DNA from: Jaltomata sinuosa | Lineage: Eukaryota > Streptophyta > Magnoliopsida > Solanales > Solanaceae | NCBI GenBank assembly: GCA_003996215.1 | Contig: QJPP01007231.1 | Location: forward strand, 62,001-126,000 | Direction of reading: 5' to 3' | DNA: 64,000 bases | Shown: one piece after another, positions 32,230-43,441 of the stretch | Position numbering within the stretch: position 1 is the first letter of the stretch | Layout of the letters: every line of letters starts with the position of its first letter | Position numbers and translations under genes: made by a program | The notes under the pieces: model-generated | What the model saw: only the letters and a program-made list of their open reading frames with translations | Told to the model about the DNA's origin: nothing | Database searches by the model: none

Positions 32230-33640
32230 ATGGTTTATACAAGATCGTCGACATCAGGCAAGGGCGAGCCTTCGACTCCAGCACCTCCAACTCCAGCTGG
32301 GGGCCGGTGAGGTCACAGAGGTAGAGCTAGGGGACTTTCCCGAGCAACGGCGCCAATTAGAGCTCTTAGGGTCGAGGTTAAGCCCGAGATTATTCTAGAG
32401 CAGCAGTCTACAGACTGAGGGGCATCCCAGGTAACACTAGTGCTAGCACCAGTTTCTGTGCCAGCTTCAGCCCTAACTCCATCATCAGATATTCAGGGTC
32501 TACTTCTACAGTTATTGGGTATGATAGAGGGACAACCTTCAGATGTGGCATAGATATCCGTTCAGGGGGTAGCCCTAGGTGCTCAGAGTTCAGGAGTGCA
32601 GCCTGCTACCGCGACTTCCTGTGCTGAGGTTATTCTGGTACCATCTCCTGCACAACCTGTTGCTCCTCATCCAACTATGCCAGAGAGGGACCAGAAGGCA
32701 CTGGGTAGATTTTTGAGATTGGCTCCACCTAGATTTGCTGGTACACTTTGTCAGGATCCATATGATTTTATCTCTACCTAAAAGGAGATGCTATACCATT
32801 TGGGTTTGTTGGAGACTCACGGTGTTGGATACACTACTTATCAGCTGGAGGGCCCAGCTAAGTTATGGTGGAGGGCCCAGGTTGCTAGCAAACCATCTTT
32901 GTCTCCTCCGTTACTTTGGTAAGAGTTCTATGAGGCCTTTAGGGACAAGTTCTTGCCTCAGAGTGATAGAGAGCATCGTAGGGAGTAGTTCACTAGACTT
33001 ATACAGGGTTTTATGACCGTATTTGAGTATGAGACTCGCTTCCACCAACTTGCTCCATTTGGGGCCATCATTATCCCACCGAGCTTGATAGAGTTCATAG
33101 ATTTGTTTGGGGGTTGAGATTAGAGTTCAGATAGACAGCTGAGGTGTTACTTGCTAGCGGTCGGTCCTTCCAAGATATAGTAGATCATGTTCGCACTATG
33201 AAGAATTTGCACCATCATGATCCGGGGGCCAGAGATAAGAGACCACATCACCAGGGCAGCTACAGTGATTCCCATTACAATGGTAGATTTTCAGGCCAGT
33301 GTGGCCTAGGTTATCAGCCACAGCAGCACCAGGGTCAGTCTAGTGGACTGGTTTAGGCTTCACTTCAGGCTTTTAGTAGTTCTCAGTTTGAGCAGGGTTA
33401 GAGTAGCCAGTAGGGTTACAGTGGTCAGACTCCGAGGGGTACATCTTCTAGGGAATCAGGCTGTGGTGGCCATACTGGAGCAACTAGTTCATCCAGGCAG
33501 GGTAGGCCATCAAGGCCTTGCTATGAGTGCGGAGTTATTGGGAATTATACTAGAGATTTCCCCCAGCGGGGTGTAGTTCAGCCAGCCGCTCAGCCAGCTC
33601 AGCCATTGAGAGCAGTTCAACCACCGGCTAGAGGAGGTGG
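32230..33640 (+). pseudogene. Element D Gag, degenerate
   Basis: The ATG at 32230 begins an Arg/Pro-rich N-terminus with stops within 30 codons. The gag core is recognisable at 32690-33010 (LGRFLRLAPPRFAGT; YQLEGPAKLWWRAQV), spread over frames with TAG at about 32780, 32922 and 32988. A zinc knuckle remnant at about 33520 keeps CYECG, but its His is Asn and its last Cys is Phe. Gag would form the particle; this copy cannot. Confidence 0.9.
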
Positions 33641-33764
33641 TGTTCAGGGTCGAGGAGGTGCCCGACAAGGCAGGACATGTGGTAGGGATGACGGTTGGTA
33701 AGGTGGAGGTAGTCGTCAGTTTTATGCGGTCCCTAGGAGACCGGAGAAAGAGGCCTCGAATGCT

Positions 33765-34200
33765 GTGATCACATGTACGATTTTTGTATACCGCCAATCA
33801 ACTTTGGCTTTATTTGATCCTGAATCTACTTGCTCATATGTTTTTGCCTACTTTATGCCTTGTTTAGGGTTGGCTAGTGAGCCATTATCTGTGACTGTAT
33901 CTATTTCGACCCCATTAGGAGATTCTTTAGTAGTGGATCAGATTGAGAGATCCTGTATGATTTGTGTCGGTGATTTGGATACTTGAGGTGATTTGATGAT
34001 TCTTGATATGTTAGACTTTGATGTGATTCTGGGCATGGACTGGTTATCCCCTCACCATGCAATTTTGGATTGCTATGCCAAGACCGTTACCATAGCCGTG
34101 CCCGGCGTATCCCCAATTATTTGGCAGGGTTCTATTAGCCGTGCACCATCTGAGATCATCTCTTGTCTTTGAACTAGGAAGTTGATTTCTCCCGGGTGTT
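33765..34200 (+). pseudogene. Element D aspartic protease, catalytic glycine replaced
   Basis: The motif reads ALFDPESTCSYV, with GAA (33822-33824, Glu) at the position of the catalytic Gly. The second signature, ILDMLDFDVILGMDWLSPHH, is near 33998-34055. A TGA at about 33985 and a further stop at about 34170 interrupt the frame. A single G-to-A change explains the active-site loss. Confidence 0.88.
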
Positions 34201-34259
34201 TGCCTTATCTAGCATATGTACGAGATGCTAGTACCGACCCTTTTACCCTGAGTCTGTTC

Positions 34260-35530
34260 CTGTGGTTAGAGATTTCCTAGATGTGTTCCCTATCGACCTG
34301 CCAGGCTTTCCACCTGAGAGAGATATTGACTTTGCTATTAAGTTAGAGCCAGGCACCAGGCCCATTTATATTTCCTCTTACTATATGGCTCCAGTTGAGC
34401 TGAGAGAGCTTAAGGAGTAGCTCCAGGACCTGTTAGCTAAGGGCTTCATTAGACCGAGTGTATCACCTTGGGGTGCTGTAGTTCTATTTATGAAGAAGAA
34501 AGATGGGTCGATGAGGATGTGCATTGATTATCGACAGTTGAACAAGGTGACTCTAAAGAATAAGTATCCGATGCCGTGCATAGATGACTTGTTTGATCAG
34601 CTTCAGGGTTCAGCCATGTTTTCAAAGATAGATTTGAGGTCAAGCTACCATCAGTTGGGATTAGGGTGGAGGACATCCCTACGACAATATTCAGGACACG
34701 TTATGGCCATTATTTGGGTTGAGTAATGCCCCTGCAACTTTCATAGACTTGATGCACATGGTGCTTAGCCCGTATTTGGACTCATTTGTGATAGTTTTCA
34801 TAGATGACATACTGATATACTCGCGGAGTAGAGATGAGCATGAGCAACACTTGTGGATTATACTCTAGACTTTGAGGGATCATCGGCTTTATGCCAAGTT
34901 CTCAAAGTGTGAGTTTTGGCTTGAGTCAGTGGCATTCTTAGGACACGTGGTGTCTAAAGATGGGATTAGAGTGGACCCAGGGAAGATTTCAGTCGTTCGT
35001 GATTGGACGAGACTTACTGCTCCTACTTAGATTTACAACTTTATTGAGTTAGCAGGGTACTACATGAGGTTCATCGAGGGGTTTTCTTCCATAGCAACAA
35101 CTTTGACTAGGTTGTCTAGGAAGGATGTCCCATTTCAGTGGTCGGATCAGTGCAAGGATAGCTTTCAGAGGCTTAAGGCCTTGTTGACTTTAGCTCCAGT
35201 GTTGACTTTGCCAGTTGAGGGTCAGAGTTTCTCATTATATTATGATGCTTTAGGGGTTGGCCTTGGTTGTGTATGGATGCAACAGGGTCGTGTGATAGCT
35301 TATGCATCAAGACAACTAAAGGTTCACGAGCATAACTACCCAAGTCATGACTTGGAGTATCGGTAGTCTTCACGCTAAAGATTTGGAGGCACTACTTATA
35401 TTGGGTTCATTGTGAGATCTTCACTGATCACCATAGTCTTCAGTACATCACGAGTCAGCGAGAGATGAACTCTAGGCAGAGGAGATGGATCGAGTTACTG
35501 AAGGACTATGACATTACTATTCTGTATCAT
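34260..35530 (+). pseudogene. Element D reverse transcriptase-RNase H, degenerate
   Basis: 34490-34726 carries KKKDGSMRMCIDYRQLNKVT and then frameshifts near 34665. 34740-35040 has the catalytic FIDDILIYS (about 34796-34822) and the connection domain with stops near 34868 and 35028. 35064-35366 has the thumb and the RNase H start, where the YCDAS motif reads YYDAL. 35465-35812 is the RNase H end and linker. Confidence 0.92.
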
Positions 35531-35869
35531 CTGGGCAAGGCAAACGTGGTAGCGAATGCCTTGAGTCGAAAGGTGATGAGTATGGGTAGCCTAGCTTCAC
35601 TTTCAATTTTAGAGCAACTGTTGGCCTTGGACATCCAAACCTTGGCTAACCATTTGTTTAGGCTTGACTTATCGGATCCTAGCAGAGTTCTCGCCAGTAT
35701 TGAGGTTCGTTCTACCTTGGTTGATCAAATTAGAGCCGTCAATTTGAGGATCAGAAGTTGTGTGACCTTTGTGATCAGGTTATTTGGGGTGAGGCCAACC
35801 GGTCTACTCTAGATTTAGACGGTGTTCTGAGGTTTGATAGTTGGGAGTTGGGATTTGACTCAGTTGATT

Positions 35870-37130
35870 CTCTGGGAGGCACATTGTTCTAGATATTCCA
35901 TCCATCCTGGCACAACCAAGATGTACAGAGATTTGAGATAGCTGTACTGGTGGAGTGGTATGAAGCGAGATGTAGTAGAGTTTGTATCTCGATGCTTGAA
36001 CTGTCAACAGGTTAAGTTCGAACATATCAAACCTGGTGGATTGATGCAGCGACTTCCCATTCCTTAGTGAAAGTAGAAAGGGATTACTATGGACTTCGTA
36101 GTTAGATTGCCATGTACTTCTCGATGGTTTGACTCTATTTGGGTTATAGTTGATTGGCTGACTAAGTCAACACACTTCTTGCTAGTCCAGACTACCTACA
36201 GTGCAGAGAGGTTAGCTCAGATTTACCTTCGTGAGAATATTTGTTTGCATGGGGTCCCAGCTTCTATCATTTCAGACCGCGACACTCAGTTCACATCTCA
36301 GTTTTAGAGGGCTATTCAGCGAGAATTGGGTACAAAGGTTTAGCTTAGTATCACAATTCACCCTCACACAGATGGACAGTCTGAGAGGACTATTCAAGTC
36401 CTTGAAGACATGATACGGGACTATGTTCTTTACTTTGGAGGTTCTTAGTATCAGTTTATGCCTTTGGTCGAGTTTGATTATAATAATAGTTATCATTCGA
36501 GCATTAGCATGGGACCTTTTGAGGCATTGTATAGTAGGCGTTGCAGATCGCCAGTGGGTTGGTTTGGAAGTTTTAAGTCTAGGCCATAGAGTACAGACTT
36601 GCTTTGTGATTCCTTAGACAGAGTCTGAGTGATTCAGGACAGACTTTGGGTAGCTCAGAGCAGGCACAAGAGCTATGCTGATCGTAGACTTTGTGCCTTG
36701 GAGTTTAGTGTTGGTGACTTGGTGTTTCTCCGTGTATCGCCCATGAAGGGAGTGATGAGATTTGGTAGGAGGGGAAAGCTTAGCCGTAGGTACATTGGGC
36801 CATTTGAGATTCTTCATAGGGTTGGTAGTGTTGCTTAAATGTTAGCTTTGCCTCCGATGTTTTCACCTATGCACCCAGTTTTCCATGTATCAATATTGCG
36901 ACTGTATGTTCTAGATGAGTCTCATGTGTTGCAGTGGGATTTTGTTCAGTTGGATGAGAGTTTGACTTTTTTTGAGGAGACGGTTGCTATTCTGTCCAGA
37001 GATGTCAGGAGGTTAAGATCTAGAAAGATTCTGGTTGTTAAGGTTTAGTAGAGGCACCATCCAGTTGAGGAAGCTACTTAGGAGACTGAGAGAGAGATGC
37101 GGGCTCAGTATCCACAACTGTTTGAGCCTT
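35870..37130 (+). pseudogene. Element D integrase and chromodomain, degenerate
   Basis: 36089-36307 contains the first catalytic Asp region (MDFVVRLP) and SDRDTQFTSQF with the second. HPHTDGQSERT with the catalytic Glu is near 36360-36392. The C-terminal part (36629-37048) has the GPF/Y-type region, then RDVRRLRSRKILVVKV and a chromodomain remnant to about 37120. Numerous TAG and TGA stops are present. Confidence 0.9.
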
Positions 37131-37188
37131 TAGGTACTCCCTTGTTCTTGACTTTCGAGGATGAAAAGTCCTTTTTAGTAGTGGATAA

Positions 37189-37720
37189 TGTAATGACCCT
37201 TTTGGTCATTCCCGAATTTATGCTTTCTTTGTACTGTTAGAGCTTGCCTGTAGCGACTCCAAGTAATTTATGACTTGCTGGGACCAGTGGTTCGGTGCCC
37301 TGTACGTTCTTTTGGTCGTTATGGCTGTTTCCCTATTTTAGGGCTTTAACTTAGGAAATCATTGACTTTAGGCAACACACTTAGCTAACGTAGTCGGAAA
37401 TGAATTCTGACAGTTCCGTTAGCCACAGAACATGGAGTTTGTCGAGTTGGACCTTTAGTCGAGGCCTGAGAACTTTTGGTGTGGGTTCTGTGGCCTTTTG
37501 TGTTTTCAGGCCATTTGGAGTTAGAAGTGTGACTTTGGTAAACTTTCGATGATCGGAGCGTCTGATTTGAAATTCGATAATTCCATCAACTCTGAAATAT
37601 TGAGTTTGAGTTATGTAGGCGGTTGGTTCGGGTCCCAGGTCAGCAAAGCTCATTTTGCTTGTTTGGTTGATTTTAGTTAGTGTTGACTTAGGTCAACATT
37701 CCTTCGGAATGACCTCATAT
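37189..37720 (+). repeat. Element D 3' LTR, part before element E
   Basis: Starts TGTAATGACC and matches 28391-28923. It stops at the CATAT target site of element E. Confidence 0.92.
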
Positions 37721-39780
37721 TGTCACGACCCAATCCATCGGGCCATGCGGGAGCCTACTCTATGCACCTAGATAGACGAACCCTTACCACCCATCCAACA
37801 GGTAAATGTGGAAAAGAGAAAACAAATCATGAAATAACCTTTTTGATATACAAAAGCCCTTTACAACCTTGTTTTCAGAAAGATATCCTTTTTATAAAGA
37901 TTACAACCAAGTCACACTAACCTTAAACTTCCCAAGTCACACTAACCTTTGACTTCCCAAGTCACACAACCTTAGACTTCCCAAGTCACACAACCTTAGA
38001 TTTCCCAAGTCATGCAACCTAACCTTAGACTTCCCAAGTCACGCCACCTTAGCCAAACTACTAAGTCCAACCCTGACTACCCCACCATTATCCTAGTCAA
38101 CCCCTATGACTATGCATCCAGAAATGACCCATTCCCTGTCATTCCAGACCCAATACCCCCATGGCACCACTCACAAATACCCGGACCCCTAGACAACTCT
38201 TTACATGATAACACCAGCTAGTAACCCAATGCCAGACACTCAATCATTCCCCTAGTTTATCAACCACGTGTAAACCACTTTACAATTATAATCAACAATC
38301 CACAACAAACGACCATTACACCTCATTACACCTTCCAGACCCACCCTGGATCCCCCTCTAGGCAACACCAAAGTGTCAAAAACAACCCGATCTACACCAA
38401 GACCAACTCGTAAAGCAATGTAACAACCCGACATCTCAAGGACCAAAATACACAACCACAATTCAAGTTCACAACCCGGTCTACTCATGGAACCAATACC
38501 AACTACAATAATGCAAACAAAATCAATGCAACAATGCAGTAAATAAACCCATACTAGGCGAGGTACCCGAGCCAACCTTTAGAATATCCCGTACCAAGCG
38601 TGGTACCCGAGCCAATCGTTAGTATATTTCATACCAGGCATGGTACCCGAGCCAACCATTAGTAATTCTGTTCCAGGAGTGGTACCCAAGCCAACCAAAT
38701 GTCAAACAATCCACAGTCACAACAATGAACAATCAACTTGTAAACCAACATGCAAAATATACAGTTCAATTTACCAGACTGTTAAACAGGACTATCAGAC
38801 ATTCCTAATCAACCCCTAAGCAATGCATCTCATACAATTACTTAGATAACCGTACACAACAACACAAAGCATACATGAATCAAGCCATCACCTATCCTCT
38901 TTCCTGGGTATATAACTTAGCCTCGACCTCCGTCCGAAGACTAAACACATTCACTCTTCATTTAAATATAATGAACGATTTCCCATTTTAGCATAATTTA
39001 ACAACCACATTGATTTTGGAACTTACATAGATAATAACATTACGAATTACCACCCCTTAACCCTTAGCAAAACCAACGACTACTCATCATGCGCTCCACA
39101 TTCCCAAAACCTCACCTAGGAGTTTTCCATTTTCGTACCCATTTAGTTATCCTTGCAATTCTCGATTCCCCAAACCTTCCCGACTTCCTAAACCCTGAAT
39201 CCTATCATATTAGTATACCAAGACAACATAAGCAGCCCAAAATAAATACTATCAACCCCCAATTCAATCCAACCAGTGCCTAGCTCACTCATAACCAATA
39301 CCGAATCCACCAAACTCCGTGCCCGAAATCCTAATCATGGATTCTCCTTTCCCACTATATAATAAGTACAGAATGTAAAGAGGTCTATCTACTAAAATGA
39401 AAACCTAGCCTACCTGGGCTCCAAGAAGCTGCAAGGATGTGTTTCTGGCTCCATGAAGGCATTCCCAGCTGGGTAATAATCCTGGAATCTGCTGTTCTGC
39501 GTCCCTCCAGCCATAGTCCCTCCTCCTCATGGTTTTCTAGTCTAGGAGCAGCATGGGAGAATTTTTGGAAAAACCCTCGTATGTTTTCCAATTGAGGAGG
39601 AGAAGTCTTTTTATTAAATCCCATTCTGAGGCTATTGCCTCCCAACAGCCTGCCCAAATGATTTCCAAAAATCTGAACTTTTTCACCACGTCACCCCATT
39701 TAATACCAAAATATTTTTAACTCATTTTTGAATTTCATGACGTCGTGGTTTTTGAAATAACAACGGATTCGGTCATTATA
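37721..39780 (-). repeat. Element E 3' LTR (left, 2060 bp, internally deleted)
   Basis: Relative to the right LTR it lacks about 0.47 kb after GATTACAACCA (37899-37909), and it also lacks the U3 dyads present at 45825-45890. The AAGTCACACAACCTTAGACTT tandem (37910-38045) and four GGTACC-type units (38549-38696) are retained. Confidence 0.9.
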
Positions 39781-39830
39781 ACAGATACCAATTTACCCAA
39801 TGTTCATCCCTGAATGATCCCAAAAATTAA
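39781..39830 (-). promoter_or_regulatory. Element E polypurine-tract region
   Basis: On the minus strand, ATGAACATTGGG then TAAATTGGTATCTGT leads into the LTR, the counterpart of 23667-23699 and 52243-52275. Confidence 0.7.
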
Positions 39831-40975
39831 GAGAACGAAAGAAACTAGCCGAGGACCTTCACTGTCCCAAATGACCGCATAACGTACGAACCTACACGAA
39901 TTACCAACCTCCCCCCGATTAGTCGCACCGATTGAAGGAAATTAGCTGACCCTACTCATATGGAGAATTTTTGAATTACCCAAGATGATTTACACGTGAC
40001 CTTCCCGAGTACCCAAGGAATCCGGGGTCTCGGACAATTTTGGAGCAAAAGAATTTGAAATTACCTGGGAGAACTTTCCTTTTCCCAAAATGGATTTTCG
40101 TCCGCTATAGAAGATATTATTCTGCTATAGCACTTCTGCTACAAAGGACTGACGGTTAACAATTTGTTGAAATAGGGGGAAAATGGATTTCACCCCTCAT
40201 TCTTCCCACATTCCTTCCAAAAAAAAATACCACACTCTCTCCCGATCACTTCGCTCCCAAAGTCAAAATTTTGAGGTAAGACTCATTTCTACTCATTTCC
40301 TTACTTTCTTGCACGAATTTAGACATGATTTTGGTAGAAAATGAGGGTTTGGGGTATACATTGTAGTGGGTTTTGAACTTGAACCTTAGGTTGGATTTAT
40401 ATTGGATTCCTGAAGCATGGATGTTTCTATTACATTTACAATGCCTCCCAGGCGTAATGGGCATAAGGATTATACTATTTTTGGCCAAGAATGGGCCAAA
40501 AATGGGGTGGGAGGTTAAGGGTTGTTCTTGAACAAAAGTTGCGATGTGGACGCAATTTAGGGGTTATAATGCCCAAATTTTTGTAGAAAATAGTAATAGA
40601 ATGCTTTAGGAGCACTGATTTGAACTTAGATTGTCATAAACTATATTTATAATAATAAAGAGAATCTATTCAAATTCATATTAGAAAATGGGATTATCAA
40701 CTATACTTGACTGGGCGCCATTGTTGCACCTCTTGAATCTTTGGGGACGATGAATACCACTATAGCGGTTGGGCTCCGCTATTGTGGTTCCACTATAATG
40801 GATATTTTTTGGCTATGGCAGTTTCGCTATGGCAGACGATCATTCACTATAGCGTAAGGCCGCGAACCAGTAGCTTCCTAAGCTGACACTTAGAAATTCC
40901 CCTCCTTTTCTAAGCCCCTTAGACCTTATTGAGTTCTAATTTGATTTTCTTGCCATATTACAAGTTATACTTCCA
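39831..40975. other. Element E internal non-coding DNA between PPT and ORF remnant
   Basis: Corresponds to the upstream region of the antisense ORF in element B but is longer, with an extra AT-rich insert at about 40150-40700 that B lacks. Degraded dyads lie at about 40090-40145 and 40750-40860. Confidence 0.6.
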
Positions 40976-42148
40976 ATGGCTGGAGGACAATAATTGCCCG
41001 TGTATTCCTACGAGCGTTTCCCCGACGAAGCTAGTTGAGAGAGGTTCCTAGATTATCGGAGACTGGGAATTTGCTACGAGAGAGGGTGCAAGCTGACAGG
41101 GGTAGACAGAAAAGCAGCCGTCTTCCACCGTAAGATTAGAGAGTTGGGTTGGGATTCCTTGTTGGTAGCTCCTCCTACCGCACAGATAGGCTGGGTGCGG
41201 GAGTTCTATGCCATTCTTCCTACAGTCCGTTAGGATGAGCCCAACCCCACCATTCGTATCCGAGGAGTGGACGTCCCCATGGACGCTCAGACTATCAATG
41301 GGGTGCTTGGAGTGCCTCACGTCTCCAATGAGGCCTACGAGGCTAAGTTTTGGCTCAGGGACATGACTTGATTAAGGGACACTCTGGTGGATGAGTCATG
41401 CAGGGATAAGGTCTACTGGGTCAGCCCCGAGGGAGTCACTAGTACTTACTTTTTTGCAGAGGCTAGAATGTGGCTCAACTTGGTGTCTCGGAGGATCCGC
41501 CCATCATGTAACAAGACCGATTTGACCTATGCCTGGGCCCTGGTGATTGCTTGTGCTATGCAAGACATTATCATGAATGTGGGGGAGCAAATCATCTCTG
41601 AGTGGAAGGAATTCTACCGGGGTCACAAGAAGGGCCCCTATCTTCTGGGCTTGATATCTGAATTGTGCAGATGGGTTGGGGTGCCTGAGGACCATACTAA
41701 TTTGGAGGTATCTATGGACGACCCCTTCGACCCTGTCCGGGTGAAGGTAGTCTCCAAGAATAAGAGAAAGGTGGACGAAGCAGGAAGCAGTCAGTCGTCG
41801 AGGACGCCAACGATGATGATGATGATAATGACACTCCTGCCCCTCCCTAGCCTCAGCCCTCTATCACTAGTGCCCAGTTAGAGGAGACCTTGGACGCGGT
41901 CCGGAGGTTCACGAAGGGCACCACCGGTGGAGGTACAACCCCGCTCCCTACTGCTCTGTACTTTTGCTGCACTCCGAAGGGAGTTAGAGGAGGAGAATTA
42001 GAAAAGGCGCTCCCGGGAGCGTATGTTTGCCCGCATATGGAAGACCTTCAAGGTCATGTTCTCTTGTGTTGCCCCGGGCCAAGAGCTTCCCACCCTGGAG
42101 CCTGAGGATTGGCAGGAGTTTCCCTTCCTGAGTGATGATGAGGCTTAG
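40976..42148 (+). pseudogene. Dead copy of the 'plant transposon protein' ORF in element E
   Basis: Aligns codon by codon with the intact ORF of element B from the ATG (40976) to the TAG (42146-42148). Stops: TAA for Gln6, TGA for Gly21, TAG for Trp86 and TGA for Trp132. Near 41800 the frame shifts, so the acidic and C-terminal parts are read in other frames. The stretch 41387-41881 is open. The nuclear-localisation-like motif reads SKNKRKV. The lesions are mainly C-to-T or G-to-A transitions. Confidence 0.92.
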
Positions 42149-43441
42149 GACCTCCCCCCTCTTTTTACCTTCGAACAATTTACAGCTTTTTAGTTGCCCC
42201 CGTTTGGGGCTTGTTAGACAATATTCCCCTTTTCCTTTTCCCCCTTTTAATTAATGCACATGGATGCTTGTTTTAGACAATTTTCCCTTATATACACACT
42301 ATGATAGTTAAATCATTGATTGCTTGTTTTACCTAGAAATTTGAAGCTTAATTCCTGCTTTTACATTGTCCCAAGAATGAATGAAAAATAGGGGAAAATA
42401 GGGTGAGGTTTCTGCCTCACACCCTTCCGCTATGGCGGTTGCCACTCCGCCATAGCGGTACCGCTGTAGCGATAAAAATTCTACTATAGCAGGATCACCG
42501 TAGCGGTACAGTTCCTCTATGGCAGTCCCAATGGTGATAGCCCAGAAAAAAATGAATTTTTTAGCAAGTGTACCCTTCCCCTTTCCCGGTTATCATTGTC
42601 TAATCTCGTCGATCCCGCCAGGGTCTTAGACTACCCCCAAGACCATTCCTGGCAATGCATATGTCAAAACTCAGCATCAATCACAAAAATTACCAATCAC
42701 AACAGATTTTTAAAAGGACAATTGTTCCCAACGATACCTTCCCGCTATTACACATAAATAACTCCCTTGTTCCTATGGTTCCCAACTAAGTCCCGACCGT
42801 CCTAAAACCAAAGTTTCCCTACAGCCACAATTTCCATTCCCTTATCATCTTGACCAATGATAAGTACCTTTCAGGACATGATACAATTTCAGTCACTAAA
42901 ATTAACAGCTATGCATAGACCCAAGACACACTACCTTCAACTTTTGACCCTCTGTAGACTCATCATTCATTTCAAGGCAACCAAGTTCACACAATTCAAA
43001 TAGGTCTTACAAACACAGTAATACACAACATTTTCACTTCAAGCCACAACAAAAATTAAGTCACATAAATTCACCTTCTATTCATATTCATGGATGACCA
43101 TTAGCCGGTTATCCATGTATTGCCACATCCTCTCAGGCTAGATACCAATTGAAACCTTCCCGGTTCAAATTTTCCTTGCTTGTCTTATTACAACTAGAGT
43201 ACAATGGCCCTCCTTTACTTTGTCGAGATACCAATTGGGATCGAGAGACACCAATTGGACTCAAACCATACAAGCAAGTGAATGAACCACACGAAAATGA
43301 ATGAAGGAAGAGAGATGTTTCCTAGAATGCTTCATAGCCTCCCAAAGATTAGGTGTGGACGTCAACACACCAATCCGTAGGACTCTATTTGACATTTTGC
43401 TCTTGTACTGGGAGACCGGTAACCTAGGATCTGATATCATC
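42149..43441 (-). other. Element E leader with primer site, non-coding
   Basis: Mirror of the leader of element B: dyads at 42425-42530, AATTGGTATCT motifs in reverse at about 43140-43260, and the initiator-Met primer site remnant (AACCTAGGATCTGATATCA in plus reading, 43421-43439) next to the LTR. Confidence 0.75.

Noticed and set aside
41387..41881. A separate plus-strand gene of 164 codons
   Set aside because: It aligns with the middle of the antisense ORF of element B and is bounded by the stops of the dead copy.
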